Shown: positions 36,201-40,215, counted from the first letter of the stretch. The stretch is 64,000 nt of DNA from Aurelia coerulea (GCA_039566865.1 CM076943.1:41424663-41488662), one strand, 5' to 3'. A program made the numbers and translations. Notes: a model not told the origin generated them from the letters alone.

Positions 36201-38752
36201 TTCTTGTTGCTCTGTCCTTCATTTGAAGTACCACGTAGAGATCTTCTCGCTGGAGTTTCTGCTTTATTACGACCACTTGGACATATCAATCTTCCAAACG
36301 ATTTTCTAATGCAGATTTTATTGTATGGTGATAAAGATTTTCCTGATGTTATCAATAAAGATATACTTTTGCTAACTCTCCGCTTTATCCATCAAACTGG
36401 TCGGTTTGATTAGGAATTTAAAACTCAGCCGTAAGTCACACAACCACCACGTCCCCATTTTAAGGTAATGTTCCTTCTTTTTTTGTAAGTAGTAGTAGCT
36501 GTAGTAGTAGTCACGTGTAGCTTTATGTGGTATTTGTGTTTCCAGTAGTCATGTTTAGTGTGATGTTTCGTATCTTCTGTTTTATGTTGCCATGCGGTAG
36601 ACGTGTTTTCGCTCCAAATGGCATTGTTTAAGTAGTAGGGTAGGGTATTTTGTAAGTAGTGTGTATTGGTAATATGTATTGTAAGCTTTTATTGGAATGT
36701 AAAAAAAAAAAAAAAAAAATATATTTTGTGGATTCAGCAAACAATTTTACGAGTCAAATACATAAATTCAACATTCGACACAGTTTTATCCCAAACCATG
36801 AAAAAATTTACATGCAAGCTTATCGAAGCTTATTTAGCTCAATTAATGGAAAACCTTTGGTAATCTGTAAAATTTGATATTAATGGGGTGCTTAATGGAG
36901 AGGGGGCTTATTTAAAATTTAGCTCAGAGGGGAGGGGCTTATTCGAGAGGGGGGCTCAATAGAGAAGATCTTTTACGGTATGAACAAAGATATCAAAGAT
37001 GTCTTAGATATTGGTTTAGCTTTTGAATTTGAAGTATTGTGAATTTTTTGAAGAAAGACCTTGTGCAGAAGCCTGCCCAAAAGCTGTCATAAAATTTCAA
37101 AACCTGTAGCCTGTTACAGACAGACTTTCTTAGGCGTCTGTTAATCGATTACGAGTAGCCAACAAGACAGCGGTTATTTTTCACAAAACCATCAGAAAGC
37201 AATGATAAAGTCTAAATTTTAAATCATTTCTAATGTCAGTCAAGTGTACATTCCAATTATGATTCCCTCCCTCTCCATGGCTTGCTGCAGAGAAAACAAC
37301 GGTTTTCTTTCGCTCTTTTCTGAATGGGTATCAATTCTTCATAACAAGGTGGAAACTTTGGGTGTTTCTCAGGAAAACTGACAAAAAGGAACAGTCAGTT
37401 GAATTATTTCAGTTCAGCAATGCTGGACAATATCTAGCAACATTTCTCCCCTTTAGGTACCTTTAGGTTGCCTTCATGTTGAGATAGCAATAAGAGATGG
37501 GAAAGGATAGCGAAGGTCCAAAAGCATTTCAGAACAATTGTCTCATTTTCCATAGATCAGGTCTATGCGAAATCATTAACAGTACTATAACTGTTGCTAG
37601 GCGGAAAGAAACAGGGACATACGATTTGCTTTCGTGCGATTTGAATGTCCAAACAAACGGTAAATGTATGTTTCATGGACTCCACCAATCTCCACAATGG
37701 CTTAAGGGATGATGATTCTCAGGGATGATACAAACAATACTGTATTATCGAAATTTTTCAAAACATTATTGGAATTCTTTCTTAATCTACCTTGCGAAAT
37801 CATCATACATCGATTTTAAATCGTTGCCACCTTTTAAATAATCATAAAAGTTGATTCATCGTTTCTTTAATTGTTTCTCAAAAATTGAAAAAAAGTGCTG
37901 AAAAAGAGCTAAACATTTGATAATTCTGTGACAATTTCTTGGGTACGCTTCTGCACGAGATCTTTGGTCAATATGTACAAAATACTTTAAACTTAATGGC
38001 TAAACCAATATCTAAGACATCCCTTGACATCTATTTTTTATTTTCAGCGTTAAAGTTGAAAATCAACGACTTTTAGGCCTAAATTTGTAAAAAGTAGTAC
38101 AGTCTGAATTTTGCAATAATTTGCCTGGATGAAATTTATTGACAGATACGTTTTCAAGGAGAGCATAGATGGACTCTACTGGCTTTCAACTAAAAAAAGA
38201 TTTTGCAAATTGGAGTACTGAGTGTGATACAGCAGCGTTTATAAGTTTGTTATGTTTTGTAAACAATGGTCAATTTCTTCCTGAAATTGATTAGAAACGA
38301 TGCAATAGGATTTCTTGAAAGTTTGACAAATTGTTTCTCCGCAACCAATGGCTCAATTCGTTTCAAATTTTTTGCATCTTGGTGATAAATTCCTTCTGAA
38401 CAACAGAAAAATAAAATAAAAATCAAATTTTCAATTTGAATTTTGGGTATTTTTTCCAACCCTGGATCACTGTGCTCTCTTGAGTCTCCAAAATTAAATC
38501 CCCTGAGGGCTTTATAGAAATGGAAATCTTAGGGAGGGTAACAATGCACTCACCTTTGAACTGTGGGATTTCATCTTTTTTGCGAGTAGCAAAATATACT
38601 CCAACTGCAATTCCCACTGCTAACAGCAAGACTACACCAGCGACAATGCATCGAATAAGCCTGTATTTCCTTCTCAGATCCTTCAATTGTGTGACCTGTA
38701 CTTGCGGAGTAGACCCATCATATTCTTCATTTTGAAACCTTGAGAAGGGCAT
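3225..38752 (-). CDS. M13 zinc metallopeptidase (neprilysin/ECE-like), 14 exons, 3' part missing
   Basis: Type II membrane endopeptidase of family M13, which cleaves small extracellular peptides at the cell surface. Joined exons: 38752-38554, 32058-31613, 30922-30869, 28764-28630, 27667-27605, 25622-25533, 20169-20036, 17262-17040, 11985-11887, 9620-9546, 8108-8005, 5639-5566, 4381-4330, 3292-3225. These total 1816 nt, or 605 codons plus one base. All junctions are AG/GT and all phases agree. Seen: transmembrane helix about 33-55, DPCNDFYKYACG (77-88), RWxxC segment in exon 8, VNAFY in exon 12, zinc motif HELLH (H596, E597, H600) followed by GFD. Human neprilysin has HExxH near residue 583 of 750, so about 150 residues remain, including the ENxxD glutamate. 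These were not found in 1-3225 and are probably outside the window. The usual cysteine pair upstream of the DPC motif is also absent, so a small exon in intron 1 may have been missed. Ligands and family are clear; the subfamily and substrate are not. Confidence 0.92.
3771..4278. repeat. Foldback MITE with AGACTTATGAC termini
   Basis: The left end AGACTTATGACGATGAGTCC and the right end, read in reverse, AGACTTATGACCTAGAGTCC, form terminal inverted repeats of about 28 bp. Further arms continue inward (GAGTCCCTTGT...). Related ends occur at 25689-26152 and near 51605. No coding capacity. It sits only 51 bp from exon 13 of the M13 gene. Confidence 0.7.
4330..4381 (-). CDS. M13 peptidase exon 13
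   Basis: Acceptor TCTCTTACAG before 4381, donor GTAAGTG after 4330. The 52-nt microexon reads V-L-S-G-I-L-R-E-P-F-V-Y-S-S-G-P (567-582). It aligns with the FPAGILQPPF segment that precedes the zinc site in neprilysin and ECE. Phase 1 in, phase 2 out, matching exons 12 and 14. Confidence 0.87.
4454..4615. repeat. Left-end fragment of the TACCGGGTGAGTC MITE family
   Basis: Starts TACCGAGTGAG and tracks the left end of the element at 27704-28332 through GGATATCAA and TCTGACTGAGATTGGCCAC. The right part is missing. Confidence 0.65.
4778..5030. repeat. Dispersed repeat shared with 49528-49772
   Basis: Both places carry CATTGCT(T/C)T(C/T)TGCAGTTTG, GTTTGGTGGC, ATATCCGAGCAATCGTA and CATTTTGAAAAAAA in the same order over about 250 bp. 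No frame is conserved, so this is taken as an old dispersed repeat rather than an exon. Confidence 0.6.
5566..5639 (-). CDS. M13 peptidase exon 12: VNAFY substrate-binding segment
   Basis: Acceptor TTTTCTTTCAG, donor GTATGTG. Reads W-S-L-A-P-T-Q-I-S-L-Y-S-V-N-A-F-Y-D-R-T then KNKI (542-565). This corresponds to W..PPxxVNAyYxPxxNEI of M13 enzymes; N-A-(F/Y)-Y binds the substrate backbone. Enters in phase 2 (completing a Ser codon), leaves in phase 1. Exon 13 restores the frame. Confidence 0.9.
6036..6159. repeat. 62-bp perfect tandem duplication
   Basis: Two head-to-tail copies of a 62-bp unit beginning ACTGATTGAAGCACTGTG and ending CGGCGATAATACAGT. Only one T/C difference was seen, so the duplication is recent. 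Confidence 0.9.
6870..7620 (+). mobile_element. 5'-truncated CR1/L2-like retrotransposon (C-terminal RT and 3' end)
   Basis: The frame through 7205 reads HDAHSLPLIKSLNWLTVREL and onward to KLSPSLSSFKLKLKEAL, then stop. It is closely related to the minus-strand element at 58290-59620 (YDAHSLPLIKGLGWLTVKEL). The 3' end is CACCCTGTATAAAGAATTTG followed by an imperfect (AAATG/AATG) tail at about 7590-7620. The catalytic domains are lost, so it cannot move by itself. Confidence 0.85.
8005..8108 (-). CDS. M13 peptidase exon 11
   Basis: Acceptor TTTTCTTTTCAG, donor GTATGCAC. Encodes residues 507-540, with the stretch N-N-F-A-Q-S-F-V-S-C-Q-R-N-L-V-Q-M-N-L-K then QFTESPSRK. It aligns with the 'yfeNvlx...r...LrkPvdrxeW' segment before VNAYY in M13 proteins. 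Phase 0 in, phase 2 out. Confidence 0.85.
8311..8725. mobile_element. hAT-like MITE with 8-bp TSD GGCCTAAG
   Basis: Flanked on both sides by GGCCTAAG (8303-8310 and 8726-8733), an exact 8-bp target duplication. Ends are inverted: GTTACACAATACCGGATT on the left, and GTTACTCGATGCCGGATT when the right end is reversed. The inside repeats the words AATCCGGTGTCG and GTGTAACTGCAA. No transposase frame, so non-autonomous. Confidence 0.82.
9125..9335. repeat. Single-arm fragment of the AAGGACAGATTTTGT foldback family
   Basis: Tracks the right arm of the complete elements at 19420-20000 and 40216-40818, from the CTTGCGGCTTTG part through AATCGCTTTGAATTG to TACAAAATCTGCCCTTGTTTG. No left arm is present. 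Confidence 0.65.
9546..9620 (-). CDS. M13 peptidase exon 10
   Basis: Acceptor TTTCTGCAG, donor GTAAGTG. Reads I-K-G-V-I-N-V-I-S-G-P-D-N-F then PKDFLNKMFKN (482-506), matching the 'i.erIGYPDdi.....Ln..y..l' stretch of neprilysin. The usual G-Y-P-D is G-P-D here. Phase 0 on both sides. Confidence 0.9.
9672..10184. repeat. Foldback copy of the mariner-like MITE core
   Basis: The left half (CTCAAATCTTTAAAAAAGG...) and right half (...CTTTTTAAAGATTCGAAAG) are inverted to each other. Words such as CTGCCGTGGAAATTTATTGA and its complement lie in the two arms. Related to 13678-14992 and 16271-16797 but without the outer CAGGGTGTCTC ends. Confidence 0.7.
11121..11725. mobile_element. 605-bp palindromic MITE, TA target site
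   Basis: The ends CGGGGTGCGCCAAAATAAAC and, reversed from the right, CCGGGTGCGCCAAAATAAAC are near-identical. TA dinucleotides flank both ends (11119-11120, 11726-11727). The arms keep pairing inward for about 270 bp each, with a loop near 11430, so almost the whole element is one hairpin. A TA duplication suggests a mariner/Tc1-type source. Confidence 0.85.
11887..11985 (-). CDS. M13 peptidase exon 9
   Basis: Acceptor CATGTAG, donor GTACTTTAC. Reads A-L-E-L-L-K-E-V-E-I-A-F-E-I-G-S-G-K then LAWLDNRTKVAVKEK (449-481). It aligns with the M13 helix 'I..aF...l..l.WmDxxTkkxAxeKa'. Phase 0 on both sides. The W-L-D and K-x-x-A-x-x-K spacing is kept. Confidence 0.92.
12143..12537. repeat. Long near-perfect inverted repeat (hairpin)
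   Basis: Arm 12143-12302 pairs with arm 12369-12537 (for example GGGCAATAATGCACCGTTG against CAACGGTGCATTATTGCCC) around a loop of about 66 bp. Identity is very high, so either a recent foldback insertion or a young inverted duplication. No coding content. Confidence 0.88.
12623..13336. repeat. 14-bp minisatellite, 51 copies
   Basis: Exactly 714 bp of the unit TCTCACATTAGATG, giving 51 copies with no indel. Only four variant units were seen: copy 5 (TGTCAC), copy 6 (CACAGTAG), and copies 19 and 35 (TCCCAC). It lies in the intron between exons 9 and 8 of the M13 gene. Confidence 0.97.
13678..14992. mobile_element. Mariner-like MITE with a nested inverted repeat
   Basis: Ends CAGGGTGTCTCAATAAAAAG and, reversed from the right, CCGGGTGTCTCAGAAAAAG followed by TACCCCC, flanked by TA. 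The first ~560 bp is a foldback core shared with 16271-16797 and 9672-10184. A second inverted repeat (about 14300-14440 against 14770-14890) is nested in the right half. No transposase frame. Confidence 0.82.
15000..15811. mobile_element. TACCGGGTGAGTC family MITE, left end lost
   Basis: The right end TTGACTCACCCGGTA matches the family's inverted terminus. The body matches 27704-28332 in order (CTGGCTGAAATCGG, TTTCCCTAACAT, TTAGCACGTGCT, TCAGGGGGATTTCATTC, TTTCTGCAGAAAATC). Its left terminus is missing where the mariner-like MITE ends at 14992. Confidence 0.7.
16040..16260. repeat. Left-arm fragment of the AAGGACAGATTTTGT foldback family
   Basis: Carries TTCGTAACACAAGAGCATC, AATTCAAAGCGATTAGCG, and TTCTCTCAACCAGTAATAC in family order. 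A 33-bp piece (TTTTTATCAATACCAGAATTC type) is duplicated in tandem at about 16085-16140. Confidence 0.6.
16271..16797. repeat. Foldback core copy of the mariner-like MITE
   Basis: Matches 13700-14215 nearly base for base in many blocks (TCTATAATTCTACCGTTGG, GACAGATTTTTGCTTGATACC, AAAGTCCAACGGTAGAATT). Left and right arms are inverted to each other. The outer TIRs of the full element are absent. Confidence 0.75.
17040..17262 (-). CDS. M13 peptidase exon 8
   Basis: Acceptor ATTTTTGTAG, donor GTAAAGG. Encodes 375-448, completing Lys374 from exon 7. It includes L-A-N-F-F-V-W-S-L-L-K-K and ERWRACIIDTEANLPMSVG, then MMFAKNAVPKKNVDK. The R-W-x-x-C and G-x-M-F-x-x-x-x-F/V pattern is a hallmark of M13 proteins (ECE: PRWKFCVSDTENNLGFALG). 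Phase 2 in, phase 0 out. Confidence 0.95.
17398..17756. mobile_element. G-tract-bounded MITE, family alpha copy 1
   Basis: Opens with CCGTGGGGG...GGTACTTCATTG and closes with CAATGAAGTACCCCC...CACGGG, an inverted pair. The inside repeats a word like ATATGGGTC(T/C)-T5 about every 40 bp. A second copy is at 41689-42045. Its right flank was split by the hAT at 17759-19013. The flanking sequence is the AAGGACAGATTTGGTAA family. Confidence 0.8.
17759..19013. mobile_element. hAT-like element, 8-bp TSD CACGGGAG, nested
   Basis: Begins CAGGGGCGGCGGACAGTGC and ends GCTCCCAGCCGCCCCTG, classic hAT termini. CACGGGAG stands on both sides (17751-17758, 19014-19021). At 1255 bp, with no frame above 100 codons, it is non-autonomous. 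It sits exactly at the C-tract end of the family alpha element, so it inserted later. Confidence 0.88.
19420..20000. mobile_element. Foldback element, AAGGACAGATTTTGT family
   Basis: Left arm about 19422-19645 and right arm about 19765-19998 are inverted: AAGGACAGATTTTGTAACAC on the left, and CCAAATCTGTCCTTG on the right. The arms contain GAATTCAAAGCGATTAG and GCATTCCAGAAATTG and their complements. Related copies: 30265-30840 and 40216-40818. A further left-arm piece precedes it at 19025-19190. Confidence 0.8.
20036..20169 (-). CDS. M13 peptidase exon 7
   Basis: Acceptor CTTTTATAG, donor GTAAGAAC. Reads V-K-W-L-T-L-L-Q-K-M-L-P-S-Q-T-I-T-S-K then TMVGLMVTTSYLKRIERYL (330-373). It aligns with 'i.W..fln.i........e.vvv..peYl..l..ll' of M13. 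Phase 0 in; leaves after two bases of Lys374. Confidence 0.87.
20426..20567. mobile_element. Short G-tract-bounded MITE
   Basis: Left end CCTGGG...GGGGTATTTGACTAG. Right end CTAGTCAAGTGTGGGAGTGC followed by CTCCCC. The TTTGACTAG/CTAGTCAAG pair is inverted. Same architecture as the longer G-bounded elements, but only about 140 bp and without a clear 8-bp duplication. Confidence 0.6.
20571..21056. repeat. Foldback repeat
   Basis: Left arm GCGTTCTTTGACTTGCTGAT...GGACTCATACCATTACTC pairs with right arm GAGTAATGGTATGAGTCC...ATCAGCAAATCAAAGAACGC. About 330 bp of other sequence lies between. Related by GGGACTCAT and 'cagggaaa' ends to the AGACTTATGAC family. Confidence 0.75.
21497..21660. repeat. 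Left-arm piece of the 9672-10184 foldback family
   Basis: Contains AAATGGCTTGAAAGGAACTT-like text, CTGTAAATCTGCCGTGGAAA, and CAAAATGGCGGCA in the order seen at 9720-9815. Confidence 0.65.
22000..25380. other. Intronic stretch, mostly unassigned
   Basis: No M13 exon was found between exons 7 and 6, and phase continuity does not require one. At 23490-23760 lies a right-arm piece of the 9672-10184 foldback family (CTACGGCAGATTTATAGCAAAG). A G9 run at 23375 and short C run at 23420 may be another tiny G-bounded element. Frames at 24242-24824 have no motif. Confidence 0.5.
25533..25622 (-). CDS. M13 peptidase exon 6
   Basis: Acceptor TTCTTTGCAG, donor GTCAGTG. Reads D-I-V-S-T-M-K-G-I-V-I-R-K then MYKTISVASLTSITGNK (300-329). 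It aligns with 'vmelEkeiAn....llYnkmtlaqlq' of neprilysin. Phase 0 on both sides. A repeat of the AGACTTATGAC family begins 67 bp upstream on the gene strand. Confidence 0.83.
25689..26152. repeat. AGACTTATGAC-family foldback MITE
   Basis: Left TAGACTTATGACATAGCC; right, reversed, TAGACTTATGACGACGAG. Nested inside (25703-25795) is a mini inverted repeat, ATAAGGACCCTCAAGTTACGC to GAGGGCCTTAT. Sequences like it also occur at about 5030-5120 and 31035-31100. Confidence 0.7.
26312..26713. mobile_element. G-tract-bounded hAT-type MITE, family beta copy 1
   Basis: Exact 8-bp duplication GGTCTAAT at 26304-26311 and 26714-26721. Ends CACGGGGAGGGG... and ...CCCCCAGTG are inverted. Between them the word TTGGTCTAGCCAAGGGTA recurs about every 40 bp with drift. 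Same family and almost the same length as 45416-45819, but in a different target. Confidence 0.9.
27190..27470 (+). mobile_element. Endonuclease fragment of a non-LTR retrotransposon
   Basis: The frame reads LIDCMNTV-type text, then VREASLSDHYTIWSTVFEKF, and TRKMTNFKEEKLLADI. S-L-S-D-H-Y is the conserved end of the APE-type endonuclease of CR1/L2 elements; compare SLSDHYLVYC in the element at 54448-56995. No reverse transcriptase follows. Confidence 0.75.
27605..27667 (-). CDS. M13 peptidase exon 5
   Basis: Acceptor TTTTATCGTAG, donor GTAAGTATC. Reads M-R-P-S-P-K-S-H-E-Y-M-L-E-D-D-L-A-D-F-V-S (279-299). It fits the loop and helix before the exon 6 segment ('..idenqLalemnkv' in neprilysin). 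Phase 0 on both sides. A MITE begins 36 bp away. Confidence 0.72.
27704..28332. mobile_element. MITE with 30-bp TIR, TA target site
   Basis: Begins CCGGGTGAGTCGGAAAAAAG and ends CTTTTTTCTGACTCGCCCGG, flanked by TA on both sides. This is the only copy of the family with both termini here; others are 4454-4615, 15000-15811 and 54200-54316. Directly after it, 28338 opens the left terminus of another mariner-like element (CCGGGTGTCCCAATAAAAAG). Confidence 0.85.
28630..28764 (-). CDS. M13 peptidase exon 4
   Basis: Acceptor GCCAAGTAG, donor GTAAAGC. Encodes 45 residues (234-278): I-K-G-Q-I-I-F-P-D-V-A-D-L-V-I-G-L-K then LTNLALFGAPWYESYCKEAL and MIARSMD. The tail Y-x-x-Y-x-x-E-A-L-M-I-A-R fits 'yveyMisvArLi' of neprilysin, but the first half is divergent. 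Accepted because it is in phase 0 on both sides and stop-free between good splice sites. Confidence 0.65.
29893..30185. mobile_element. C/G-tract MITE with CCCGGGCATTT words
   Basis: Left end CGTTCAATTCCTGCCCTGACC; reversed right end CGTTCAATTCTTACCCTGACC; C run then G run just inside. The interior repeats CCCGGCCCCGGGCATTT-type words five or more times. Same build as the G-bounded elements in opposite orientation. No 8-bp duplication could be confirmed. Confidence 0.7.
30265..30840. mobile_element. Foldback element, AAGGACAGATTTTGT family
   Basis: Arms about 30268-30480 and 30605-30838 are inverted, with GAATTCAGAGCAATTAGCG, TTCTCTCAACCAGTAACTC and GGTAGCTGGCTCGCTCG in the left arm and complements on the right. 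Ends are degraded relative to 40216-40818. Confidence 0.72.
30869..30922 (-). CDS. M13 peptidase exon 3 (microexon)
   Basis: Acceptor TTTGGCAG, donor GTAAGTGC. The 54-nt exon reads I-K-P-P-D-I-A-L-L-T-K-V-A-S-E-D-E-M (216-233). Its position matches the 'idQpgLgLPsrdYYl' segment, but similarity is weak. Phase 0 on both sides, strong splice sites, and correct order support it. Confidence 0.62.
31095..31600. repeat. TTTCGGAC word-repeat region
   Basis: The words ATTTCGGAC/ATTTTCGGA recur about every 15-25 bp at 31120-31210 and again at 31490-31560. Homologous stretches occur at 29600-29705 and, more diverged, at 48620-48880. No terminal inverted repeats were identified. Confidence 0.6.
31613..32058 (-). 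CDS. M13 peptidase exon 2: N-terminal domain
   Basis: Acceptor TTCAATTTAG, donor GTAAGTGTC. At 446 nt it is the largest exon, encoding Glu67 (completed) to Ile215. It holds DPCNDFYKYACGKYIDRYM (77-95), then K-S-L-M-D-S-M, P-F-F-K-K-A-H-N-Y-Y-Q-S-C-M and VSSAWSLENALAQMKL. PCxDFYxyaCG and the 'A...Y.sCm' motif define the M13 N-terminal domain. The usual C-G-G-W is C-G-K-Y. Phase 1 in, phase 0 out. Confidence 0.95.
32120..32245 (+). mobile_element. 3' end remnant of a CR1/L2-like element
   Basis: Ends with the stem ACTGACGGGG..., then CCGTGCATAAAAAGTTTTAA and a run of AAATG/AAAATG units. This is the 3' signature of the window's (AAATG)n-tailed elements. No coding part is left. Confidence 0.6.
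32246..32692. mobile_element. MITE with TAGGGC-TGATTATATG ends and GGGCTGGCTCG words
   Basis: A complete copy spans 32318-32692: left TAGGGCGTGATTATATGG, reversed right TAGGGCTTGATTATATGA. Its left 72 bp is duplicated in tandem just before it (32246-32317). The interior is unusually GC-rich, repeating GGGCTGGCTCG and complements, so the arms can fold. Confidence 0.75.
33170..33400. repeat. Degenerate TTTTCC(G/A)AG-CTTTCC word array
   Basis: About ten copies of a word like TTTTCCGAGCTTTCC spaced 15-30 bp, with drift. No clear inverted ends and no known protein, despite a long open frame caused by the repeat. Confidence 0.5.
33604..33706. repeat. Perfect mini-hairpin element, TTAGCCTG ends
   Basis: TTAGCCTGATAACCAGAC on the left pairs with a right end of GGTTATCAGGCTAA. 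The arms include ATTTCAAAAGAAATA and its complement around a tiny loop. Two other hairpins with TTAGCCTG ends: 42480-42583 and 51487-51540. Confidence 0.75.
34149..34464. mobile_element. G-tract-bounded hAT-type MITE, TSD TAGCCCCC
   Basis: TAGCCCCC at 34141-34148 and 34465-34472. Left end CGGGGGGGGGGTACTT, right end AGTACCCCC...GGG. Inside, CTAGAAAAAATTGGTGAAAA-type words repeat. The target lies in a region rich in TAGCCCCCTC, so the duplication is a little less certain than in sibling elements. Confidence 0.75.
34518..35258. repeat. Arm A of a ~735-bp inverted duplication in M13 intron 1
   Basis: Reverse-complement of 37737-38472 over the whole length, with few differences by eye (for example TTAGGCCTAAAAGTCGTTGA, AGGGATGTCTTAGATATTGG, GCTGCTGTATCACACTCAG). 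Arm B directly adjoins the splice donor of exon 1, so arm A looks like the inverted daughter copy. A diverged third copy lies at 36982-37100 and a fragment at 35262-35330. Confidence 0.9.
35455..36719 (+). mobile_element. 5'-truncated non-LTR retrotransposon with poly(A) tail
   Basis: An open frame from about 35463 to 36413 begins INKSRKSIGLLRYLSKYLP, then YVRPHLDYGDVIYHFPAK, S-A-A-L-A-V-S-G-A and LGWESLSSRRWSRRL. It ends with CPTNDGIEDTEHFLLLCP, a C-x-x..H-x4-C remnant found at the C-terminus of some RT families. The catalytic FxDD region is gone. The 3' end is A18 at 36702-36719, so this clade differs from the (AAATG)n-tailed elements. The frame is intact, implying a young insertion. Confidence 0.88.
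37737..38472. repeat. Arm B of the intron-1 inverted duplication
   Basis: Reverse-complement of 34518-35258. It ends about 80 bp inside intron 1, at CCAACCCTGGATCACTGTG. Transcription of the M13 gene would place both arms in one pre-mRNA. Confidence 0.9.
38554..38752 (-). CDS. M13 peptidase exon 1: cytosolic tail and membrane anchor
   Basis: Starts at ATG 38752; an acceptor TTTTTTCTTAG ends at 38768, so 15 nt of 5' UTR precede it and a noncoding exon must lie to the right. Encodes 66 residues: tail MPFSRFQNEEYDGS..., basic LRRKYRLIR, then I-V-A-G-V-V-L-L-L-A-V-G-I-A-V-G-V-Y-F and RKKDE. Positive inside, type II topology, as in neprilysin. Donor GTGAGTG, phase 1, which fits exon 2. The link to exon 2 is inferred from topology, phase and order. 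Confidence 0.78.
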
Positions 38753-38817
38753 GACTTTCTTCTCAATCTAAGAAAAAATATGTTTGCTTCAGAGAGGCCA
38801 ATCCTCGTATGTTTGGA

Positions 38818-39205
38818 CCCAGGGGGGGGTACTCATTGATTTTCAATACCAATGCCAATATTTGGGGTCCGAAATTTTACGTTAAATTAATATTTGGGGT
38901 CTGTGAATTACAACATGGACCAAAATTCAATATTTGGGGTCCACAATTCTGAAGAAAGGAAGAATGATGCAATTTGGCCCTGAAGTTGCGAATCATGAGT
39001 TAAATGTTCTGGTATTATTTAAAAACTGAGAAAGATCAAGAAGCTTTAATTAAAATCATTTAAAAACATTTTAGGGGCCCCAGAAATAGATAGCAATATT
39101 TGGGGTCCCCAAAACATTGGGCTTAATATTTAGGGGTCAGCAAAGAAATAGTGGCATGGACCCCCCCCCCCCCCACATTGAAAGTCAGGGAGTACCCCCC
39201 CTGGG
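38818..39205. mobile_element. G-tract-bounded hAT-type MITE, TSD TGTTTGGA
   Basis: TGTTTGGA at 38810-38817 and 39206-39213, an exact 8-bp duplication. Ends CCCAGGGGGGGGTACTC and GTACCCCCCCTGGG. Inside, the word AATATTTGGGGTCC recurs at least seven times. It lies about 60 bp beyond the first coding exon of the M13 gene, in the presumed 5'-UTR intron. Confidence 0.9.
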
Positions 39206-39264
39206 TGTTTGGATGCACCACAGGAATGAACTCTATGTGCTCAGGGCTACTGTGCTCAGGGCTA

Positions 39265-39510
39265 AAGGTGAATGATTCCATTGAACACCAGAACTAGTCC
39301 TACAATTTACACTTTCAAAGAGAAATTGAAGGATTTCTTGCTAAGTTAGCAATAATTTTCAAAGCACGATCCCTAGGAAGAACAGCATTCTGTAGATTTG
39401 TATTATAAATTTTGTATTATAGGATTTAGAGTATTATGGCTTTGTTGTTGTTTTGTTATAGCTGATAGGGCTTTGTGCATAAATATTATAAATTTAAATT
39501 GAAATTGAAA
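39265..39510 (+). mobile_element. Short 3' remnant of a CR1/L2-like element
   Basis: One frame reads PTIYTFKEKLKDFLLS then stop, the usual RT C-terminal helix. The 3' end GGGCTTTGTGCATAAATATT leads into (AAATTG)-like units. Everything else is lost. Confidence 0.6.
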
Positions 39511-40215
39511 AAGTAACACTTTTCAGAAACTTTCATTCCTTTCAAAGCTTGGGATGATATCATATTGAAGGGTAAACTTTTTTTTCTATTCATTTCAAAT
39601 AATTACAATATAATCTTACTCTCTACTGTACTTATCAAATCACTATACACCACCACAGGGACGACACCAAGGGGAGCAAAAGACAATGACTAACCTATGG
39701 CCAAAACATAAAGACACGCAACATTAAACGACAAACGACATAAGGGTAAACTCAATCAAGCTTGATTTTTTTGTAGAATGTTTGAGACTGATTCTAGATG
39801 ATGATTATTTTCAAGCTAGCTCTAATCAAACGTGCAAACTGACAAAAATTGTGTCAACATGCTCAATTCAAGCTAGCCACCATCGTGCTTTGCCCAAGCT
39901 TGTTCGCAAGCTGACCTTTTTCCAAGGGCACTCACAGTTATGAAGGATTGCATTTTGATTAGAACAGATTAGTTATGTTACGTTTTTTTTTTATAAGAAA
40001 CTGGTTTATAAGAAACTAGTACTAGAATGGCAAAAGTTTAAGAAACTCTAGTCCTATGCTCAAGAGCAATGAAACTCTGAAATTCTATTTCTAGAATAAG
40101 GGTTATGGTATAGATTACAGTTCGTGCAGCATTGCGTTTGTACAAGTTTTGACTGCAAAAAGTTTGTAACTTTTGCGTAAATGTGCATGGCTTGCAAAAT
40201 GAAAGCCCTTTGCGT

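Larger units (their letters stand above)
33865..36965. repeat. AGCCCCCTCTC-type C-rich/G-rich clusters
   Basis: C-rich clusters (TAGCCCCCTCCCTCTCTATT, 33869-33930; 34465-34510) and G-rich mirror clusters (35352-35400; 36890-36965, with GAGAGGGGGGCT) flank arm A and the retroelement at 35455-36719. The outer pair is inverted, so these may be the ends of one larger composite of about 3.1 kb into which other pieces inserted. Confidence 0.5.

Noticed and set aside
36122..36355. Minus-strand frame opposite the RT remnant
   Set aside because: Shadow of the plus-strand reverse transcriptase frame.
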